Below, piece by piece: positions 14,380-18,257 of a stretch of 18,257 bases of DNA. The translations under genes and the position numbers were made by a program. The notes below the pieces were generated by a model. That model worked only from the letters and a program-made list of their open reading frames with translations. It made no database searches and was not told the origin of the DNA. Position 1 is the stretch's first letter; the number at the start of each line of letters is the position of its first letter. The stretch spans positions 1-18,257 of the forward strand of contig CALMAR010000468.1 in NCBI GenBank assembly GCA_937859855.1, written 5' to 3'. The DNA comes from an uncultured Kineosporia sp. GTDB taxonomy: Bacteria > Actinomycetota > Actinomycetes > Actinomycetales > Kineosporiaceae.

Positions 14380-14876
14380 CTGAGACCGAGCAGTTCGAGC
14401 TGTTGTACAGGCAGACCCGCCGCGACGTCCTGGCCTTCCTGCTGCGCCGGGTCCGGAATGCCGAGGACGCCGCCGACCTGCTGGCCGATGTCTACGTCGT
14501 CGCCTGGCGGCGCCGCGCCGAACGGCCCGAAGGAGACCACGGGCGCCGGTGGCTGTTCGTCGTCGCCCGCAACTTGGTTTCGGCCCATGCTCGCGGCGAA
14601 ATACGGCGCCGGGCCGCCGCCGACGGCTTGCGCGAGTTGCTTCTGAAGTCCGAATACGCCGCGATACCCGACCGACCGGGCCCCGACCTACGGTCCCGTC
14701 TGGTCGAGCTGGACGACACCGACCGAGAACTCCTGATCATGACCACTTTTGAAGGGGCGAGCACGGCGGAGGCGGCACGGTCCTTAGGCTTGACCCCGAG
14801 CGCCGCACGGGTGCGCCTGCATCGGCTACGGCTGCAACTGAAATCTTTCCTGGCCGACCAGATCCTTCTCGGCTGA
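14376..14876 (+). CDS. ECF-type RNA polymerase sigma factor
   Basis: A 166-residue sigma-70-family factor with only regions 2 and 4. Region 2 covers residues 5-50 (LLYRQTRRDVLAFLLRRV, then NAEDAADLLADVYVVAWRR). Region 4 covers about 112-160 (TDRELLIMTTFEGASTAEAA, then LGLTPSAARVRLHRLRLQL) with its helix-turn-helix. It is translated from a GTG overlapping the upstream membrane-protein gene. It would direct polymerase to a small regulon, probably released by a signal sensed by its partner. It lies between the first two tRNA-like cores, so it may belong to a mobile or duplicated segment. Confidence 0.85.
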   Translation: MTETEQFELLYRQTRRDVLAFLLRRVRNAEDAADLLADVYVVAWRRRAERPEGDHGRRWLFVVARNLVSAHARGEIRRRAAADGLRELLLKSEYAAIPDRPGPDLRSRLVELDDTDRELLIMTTFEGASTAEAARSLGLTPSAARVRLHRLRLQLKSFLADQILLG

Positions 14877-14961
14877 TCGCGGCTTCCGCCCAGGGCCTCA
14901 TCTTCGGCGCCACATAGATCTGGGCGAAGCGCAATGACGTCGAGATCAGGGCGCATGCTCC

Positions 14962-15115
14962 GGCTCAAATCTGGTGCGAGTTGGGGTCGGTTCATGCTGT
15001 TCATGTGGTCGATGTGGGCCGTGAGGGTGGCAAAGCTGCAGGTGAGGGCAGGGGCGGGTAAATCGTGTCTTCTTCTAATCCACCGGCCGCAGGTTCGAAT
15101 CCTGCCGGGCGCGCC
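14962..15115 (+). repeat. 154-bp repeat, copy B (boundary motif to tRNA 3' end)
   Basis: Second copy of the repeat at 12704-12857, equal in length. It begins with GGCTCAAATCTGGTGCGAGT (14962-14981), identical to the copy at 12704, and ends in the tRNA-like core that starts the first cassette. Confidence 0.8.
15067..15115 (+). repeat. tRNA 3'-end core, copy B (attL-like)
   Basis: Identical to the core at 12809. Left flank is chromosomal (ending GGGTAAATCGT, shared with copy A) and right flank is the cassette (GCGTGTTTTCCC). Confidence 0.8.
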
Positions 15116-15145
15116 GCGTGTTTTCCCAGCTCAGAGCCATGATCA

Positions 15146-15160
15146 CCGCGTGCGACGCGG
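15146..15160. promoter_or_regulatory. Inverted repeat upstream of the cassette operon
   Basis: Perfect six-base arms around three bases (CCGCGT-GCG-ACGCGG), about 95 bases before the first cassette gene. It could be an operator for autoregulation. An identical copy lies at 15976-15990. Confidence 0.4.
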
Positions 15161-15253
15161 ACTGATCGGCCCCAAGGACGGTGCGGGCGGCTGATGCGCA
15201 ACTCATGGTGAGACGCAGGCCCGGTTCAGACGTCCGCGCAGTACCGTTGGGTC

Positions 15254-15430
15254 ATGAGCCAGGGACGGGTGCTGTCGGCGGCCGAGTTGGACGCGCTGTC
15301 GCCGGAGGAGCGTGATCGGCACTTCGCCGACAGCATCGTGCCCCCAGATCGGCTGTCGGAGAACTACCGGCAGCGCGTCATCGACCGGCAGAACAGGCTC
15401 ATCGCCGAAAGGGAGCAGCGCGCCTCGTGA
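15254..15430 (+). CDS. Small antitoxin-like protein, cassette copy 1
   Basis: A 58-residue helical, charged protein: LSAAELDALSPEERDRHFAD followed by PPDRLSENYRQRVIDRQNRL. The size, helical charge pattern and four-base overlap with the next gene (GTGA) resemble type II antitoxins, with the C-terminal part as a toxin-wrapping helix. It has no recognisable DNA-binding fold. No strong ribosome site precedes the ATG. The function is inferred from architecture only. Confidence 0.55.
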   Translation: MSQGRVLSAAELDALSPEERDRHFADSIVPPDRLSENYRQRVIDRQNRLIAEREQRAS

Positions 15431-15747
15431 GGCGTGTCGTCGTCACACGTCAGCTCTTCGAGATCTTGGATTCGCTGCTGCCCGCGTCACGTGGCGGCGA
15501 CCGGCCCTCGCGCGATGACTTCATCCGGCTGGAGTTGTTACCGGCTCGCGATTACTTCGCCGACCACTGGGACGACGGCACGCTGCTGCCCAACCCGGCC
15601 CATCCCGCCTACAAGACGCTGATCGCCGCTGGCGAGCTGGCGCCGGCCTTCACCATCACCGGCCGGCTCCTGCCCGACGGAACCATCGAGCTGATCGACG
15701 TCAGCATCGACTTCGAGATGGGCCAGCTCGACCCTCCGGAGGACTGA
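15427..15747 (+). CDS. Toxin-like protein, cassette copy 1
   Basis: A 106-residue protein starting at a GTG coupled to the upstream gene. A helical first half (TRQLFEILDSLLPASRGGDR) leads to a central aromatic segment (ARDYFADHWDDGTLLPNPAH) and a C-terminal strand pair (FTITGRLLPDGTIELIDVSI) with an acidic end. The overall size and strand ending recall RelE/ParE-type toxins, but I see no diagnostic residues. It could also be an accessory or immunity protein. Confidence 0.55.
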   Translation: MRRVVVTRQLFEILDSLLPASRGGDRPSRDDFIRLELLPARDYFADHWDDGTLLPNPAHPAYKTLIAAGELAPAFTITGRLLPDGTIELIDVSIDFEMGQLDPPED

Positions 15748-15896
15748 CCGTCCAGTCGTCGGCGGCGTCGCTCCCCCCAATCCGGCGTGACACGGTTCAT
15801 GACACGAACCGGGGGCGACAGCTGGTGTCACAGGCGGTCCGAGGGGGCGGCGGCGTGGCTATAGGCGCGGGTAGAGGCCACAGGCGGCGGGTACCA

Positions 15897-15945
15897 GTCT
15901 TCTTCTAATCCACCGGCCGCAGGTTCGAATCCTGCCGGGCGCGCC
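15897..15945 (+). repeat. tRNA 3'-end core, copy C (attP-like junction)
   Basis: Identical to copies A and B. It is flanked on the left by the cassette's right end and on the right by the cassette's left end, the junction an excised circle would have. Confidence 0.8.
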
Positions 15946-16083
15946 GCGTGTTTTCCCAGCTCAGAGCCATGATCACCGCGTGCGACGCGGACTGATCGGC
16001 CCCAAGGACGGTGCGGGCGGCTGATGCGCAACTCATGGTGAGACGCAGGCCCGGTTCAGACGTCCGCGCAGTACCGTTGGGTC

Positions 16084-16260
16084 ATGAGCCAGGGACGGGT
16101 GCTGTCGGCGGCCGAGTTGGACGCGCTGTCGCCGGAGGAGCGTGATCGGCACTTCGCCGACAGCATCGTGCCCCCAGATCGGCTGTCGGAGAACTACCGG
16201 CAGCGCGTCATCGACCGGCAGAACAGGCTCATCGCCGAAAGGGAGCAGCGCGCCTCGTGA
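16084..16260 (+). CDS. Small antitoxin-like protein, cassette copy 2
   Basis: Same 58-residue protein as at 15254, with the same overlap to the following gene. Both copies are intact, so gene dosage of the pair is doubled here. Confidence 0.55.
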   Translation: MSQGRVLSAAELDALSPEERDRHFADSIVPPDRLSENYRQRVIDRQNRLIAEREQRAS

Positions 16261-16577
16261 GGCGTGTCGTCGTCACACGTCAGCTCTTCGAGATCTTGGA
16301 TTCGCTGCTGCCCGCGTCACGTGGCGGCGACCGGCCCTCGCGCGATGACTTCATCCGGCTGGAGTTGTTACCGGCTCGCGATTACTTCGCCGACCACTGG
16401 GACGACGGCACGCTGCTGCCCAACCCGGCCCATCCCGCCTACAAGACGCTGATCGCCGCTGGCGAGCTGGCGCCGGCCTTCACCATCACCGGCCGGCTCC
16501 TGCCCGACGGAACCATCGAGCTGATCGACGTCAGCATCGACTTCGAGATGGGCCAGCTCGACCCTCCGGAGGACTGA
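16257..16577 (+). CDS. Toxin-like protein, cassette copy 2
   Basis: Same 106-residue protein as at 15427, identical in sequence and start context. No disabling change in either copy. Confidence 0.55.
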   Translation: MRRVVVTRQLFEILDSLLPASRGGDRPSRDDFIRLELLPARDYFADHWDDGTLLPNPAHPAYKTLIAAGELAPAFTITGRLLPDGTIELIDVSIDFEMGQLDPPED

Positions 16578-16726
16578 CCGTCCAGTCGTCGGCGGCGTCG
16601 CTCCCCCCAATCCGGCGTGACACGGTTCATGACACGAACCGGGGGCGACAGCTGGTGTCACAGGCGGTCCGAGGGGGCGGCGGCGTGGCTATAGGCGCGG
16701 GTAGAGGCCACAGGCGGCGGGTACCA

Positions 16727-16775
16727 GTCTTCTTCTAATCCACCGGCCGCAGGTTCGAATCCTGCCGTGCGCGCC
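16727..16775 (+). repeat. tRNA 3'-end core, copy D (attR-like, one mismatch)
   Basis: Matches the other cores except T at 16768 in place of G in the acceptor strand. The left flank is the cassette end and the right flank (TCTCTGACCTGGAGGTTTG) resembles the flank of copy A (CTCTGACCTGCAGGTTTG), so its right half is the original chromosomal site. Confidence 0.8.
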
Positions 16776-16823
16776 TCTCTGACCTGGAGGTTTGCGCCAG
16801 TCATGATCCACAAGAGGGGTTCT

Positions 16824-16843
16824 GACTCAATCTCTGGTGCGAA
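16824..16843 (+). repeat. Boundary motif, copy 5 (degenerate)
   Basis: GACTCAATCTCTGGTGCGAA, about 50 bases after the last core, at the same relative place as the copy at 12908 and ahead of the decayed hicB. Confidence 0.5.
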
Positions 16844-16946
16844 ATAGTCCACTCCTCAACATCGCCTACGTTCACTCTGGTCGCCGCTACCAACATCAGA
16901 TCTTCGTGCTGATGCTGAGTAGACTTTCGCGTGCAGGGAGGAACTC

Positions 16947-17169
16947 ATGGCGCAACGCAGCCTGCAGGTCGTGATCTACCGCGAGGACGAGGCCTTCGTC
17001 GCCCAGTGCCTCAACGTCGATGTGGCCAGCGACGGATCCACCGCCCAGGAGGCCCGCGAGAAACCTGCGCGAGGCCTTGGAGCTGTACTTCGACGAGGCC
17101 GACGCCGGCGCTGACCATCAAGAGGTCGCCGAGGCCCAGGTCGAGCAGTTGACGTTGAAGAGTGCCTGA
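16947..17169 (+). pseudogene. hicB paralogue with one-base frameshift
   Basis: The reading starts MAQRSLQVVIYREDEAFVAQ, clearly HicB, with GGGAGG before the ATG. At 17061-17063 a run AAA replaces AA of the intact gene (13084), shifting the frame near residue 38. The downstream sequence in the new frame (LREALELYFDEADAGADHQE) still resembles the intact protein through to the stop. It is a recent pseudogene or a sequencing error in a short A run. Confidence 0.75.
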
Positions 17170-17257
17170 GGGCCCTTCGTCGGACGCCACCGTCGAAGTC
17201 CTGCGCCGACACGGCTTCGAGTTCGTTCAGCAGCGCGGATCGCACGCCAAGACCTGA
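17162..17257 (+). pseudogene. Truncated hicA paralogue
   Basis: GTG at 17162 overlaps the hicB remnant exactly as in the intact pair. The protein follows HicA up to the catalytic His (QQRGSHAK, residue 28) and stops at residue 31. The remaining half is absent: the sequence jumps to an unrelated dehydrogenase fragment. The toxin should be inactive. Confidence 0.75.
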
Positions 17258-17440
17258 TGGGCCTCGTGCCGGGCCAGACCGTGCTGATCCACGGCGCTGG
17301 TGGTCAATGGCGACCGGGACAGTGCTCATAAGGCTGACTTCGAGACCATGGCAATGCTTGCGCCCTCGATGCGCGGCGGCAGGACCGTGGCTGTCCTGGA
17401 CCGGCGTGACAGGCCAGATCTGGGACTTCTCATCTGAGTT
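17257..17440 (+). pseudogene. Zinc/quinone alcohol dehydrogenase fragments
   Basis: The stretch begins MGLVPGQTVLIHGAGG, the Rossmann-fold motif of medium-chain dehydrogenases/quinone oxidoreductases. After a frame change it continues with FETMAMLAPSMRGGRTVAVL, like the later strand and loop of the same fold. The N-terminal catalytic domain and the middle are missing. It is gene debris joined to the truncated hicA. Confidence 0.45.
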
Positions 17441-17619
17441 GAACGTTCGCCGCGAATCAACCGCTCAGCCCCGCCGCGCTGCAGTCGCTGCACGAGCGCG
17501 AAGTACGAACCGCCCCCGGTGCAGCGCAGGTCCACCCTCAAGGTTCTTGCTCACTACTGTGGTAGGTGGCATGCTGAGATTTGTGAGCGGTTACTCGGTC
17601 AACCCCGCTTCTGGGGTTG

Positions 17620-17995
17620 ACACCTTCACTTTGGCACGATCGCGACGTGCTGGTGCCGATGCGGGATGGCGTTGAGCTACGAGCAGACGTCTTCCGCGCG
17701 TCTGACGAGGAGCCAACACCCGTCAACCTCACGCTGGATCCTTACGGCAAGGACATCCACTTCGGAGACTTCAACGCTGCGGCTCACGCAACCGGCGAGG
17801 AGCGGACCGCTCATGTTTCGGGAGACAGTCAACCCCGGGTGGTGGGTGTTCATGAGCATGATCTTCGAAGTGGGGCACCGAATCCGGCTGACTGTTCGCG
17901 CCTGTGACGACGGCGGGGCGACCAGGTTCCGCCATGACGACTCGGCCGATCGCGATCTGGGCCGACTCACCGAAAGAGGTCACGATCTACGCTGG
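17620..17995 (+). pseudogene. CocE/NonD hydrolase remnant with the middle deleted
   Basis: The first part (DVLVPMRDGVELRADVFRAS, then DPYGKDIHFGDF) is the N-terminus of CocE/NonD X-Pro-dipeptidyl-peptidase-type hydrolases. In another frame from about 17815 follow GWWVFMSMIFEVGHRIRLTV and RFRHDDSADRD, the family's C-terminal beta domain. The alpha/beta-hydrolase core with the catalytic Ser/Asp/His, several hundred residues, is missing. It is a non-functional remnant with a large internal deletion. Confidence 0.65.
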
Positions 17996-18162
17996 CCCGC
18001 GATATCCACGTCGCTGGCTGGCTCCGGTGATTCCCGAATCGTGAACGGTCACGCGCACGCGAGCACCGTCGCGGGCAACTGGTCGCCAGGACCGGGCCCG
18101 GAAATCGTGCAAAGCAGCCGTTCGACGCAACGTCCATGCGATGAGCGGACGAGGGACGACCG

Positions 18163-18257
18163 ATGAATGCCGCTGTCCGAAGCTCGATTCTCGGCCTCGC
18201 CACCGCGATCGGAGACGACTGTGTCCTCACCGATGCTGCTCGGATGGACAAGTACCG
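18163..18257 (+). CDS. Start of a probable FAD-linked oxidase (partial)
   Basis: ATG at 18163 with GAGGGA six bases upstream. Thirty-one codons are visible (MNAAVRSSILGLATAIGDDC, then VLTDAARMDKY). The pattern of a short helix followed by ...CVLTD...MDKY is the usual N-terminus of FAD-binding (PCMH-type) oxidoreductases such as D-lactate or 2-hydroxyglutarate dehydrogenases. It would be the first intact chromosomal gene to the right of the island. Confidence 0.4.
   Translation, partial: MNAAVRSSILGLATAIGDDCVLTDAARMDKY

Larger units (their letters stand above)
15067..15896 (+). mobile_element. 830-bp integrative cassette, copy 1
   Basis: The unit runs from the tRNA-like core to the base before the next core and is followed immediately by an identical second unit. 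It carries a two-gene operon and no recombinase. Between genes and core: an inverted repeat CCGCGT-GCG-ACGCGG (15146-15160) before the operon, and at the right end two TGACACG direct repeats (15788, 15800), an opposed GTGTCA (15825) and two CACAGGCGG repeats (15829, 15879), resembling recombinase or Xis arm sites. Movement would need an integrase in trans. Confidence 0.65.
15897..16726 (+). mobile_element. 830-bp integrative cassette, copy 2
   Basis: Identical to copy 1 wherever I compared it, at an offset of exactly 830 bases. Identity runs to 16767, one base before the single difference inside the last core. The duplication is therefore very recent, under active homogenisation, or an assembly artefact. 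Confidence 0.65.

Noticed and set aside
15067..16775. CRISPR array or integron attC array
   Set aside because: Repeats are 49 bp with 830-bp coding units, with no short spacers and no attC-type folded sites. The repeat is plainly tRNA-derived.

Overview
The window is high-GC DNA (apart from one AT-rich block) with GTG starts, 4-base stop/start overlaps and actinobacterial gene families. It is best read as part of an actinomycete chromosome (Actinomycetota; genus not resolvable by eye) inside an integrative/conjugative island. No ribosomal, replication or central-metabolism operon is visible, and neither an integrase gene nor a complete tRNA lies in the window.

Left part (1-4426): a leftward operon of the actinomycete integrative-conjugative-element type. 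In order of transcription it encodes an excisionase-like helix-turn-helix protein, a membrane protein, two small proteins, a zinc-ribbon protein, a TraG/TraD-like DNA-transfer ATPase and a partial gene running off the edge. A divergent GntR regulator faces it. A promoter with a palindromic operator in its spacer sits between them, so GntR probably represses the transfer operon. A small opposite-strand ORF overlaps the GntR 3' end.

Middle part (4497-12614): accessory genes. These are a long HTH/TPR-type regulator, an APH-like phosphotransferase, a conspicuously AT-rich three-gene block (membrane protein, small protein, proteasome/HslV-like Ntn-hydrolase with a C-terminal extension), and several small unknown genes including a two-gene membrane-anchored pair. 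The AT-rich block is the best candidate for an undescribed system.

Right part (12538-17260): an array of four copies of a 49-bp sequence matching the 3' end of a tRNA, probably tRNA-Arg(UCU) (12809, 15067, 15897, 16727). Between the first two lie an intact hicBA toxin-antitoxin pair and a membrane protein/ECF sigma pair. Between the others lie two identical 830-bp cassettes, each with a tiny two-gene, TA-like operon and no recombinase. After the last lies a decayed hicBA copy. The arrangement fits a duplicated locus in which one copy is still empty (attB-like, 12809) and the other holds a tandem insertion, with attL (15067), an internal attP-like junction (15897) and attR (16727). A 20-bp motif (GGCTCAAATCTGGTGCGAGT and variants) recurs five times, always between modules.

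Far right (17258-18257): gene debris (alcohol dehydrogenase fragment, CocE/NonD hydrolase with its middle deleted), then the start of what may be an FAD-linked oxidase gene, which would be the return to ordinary chromosome.
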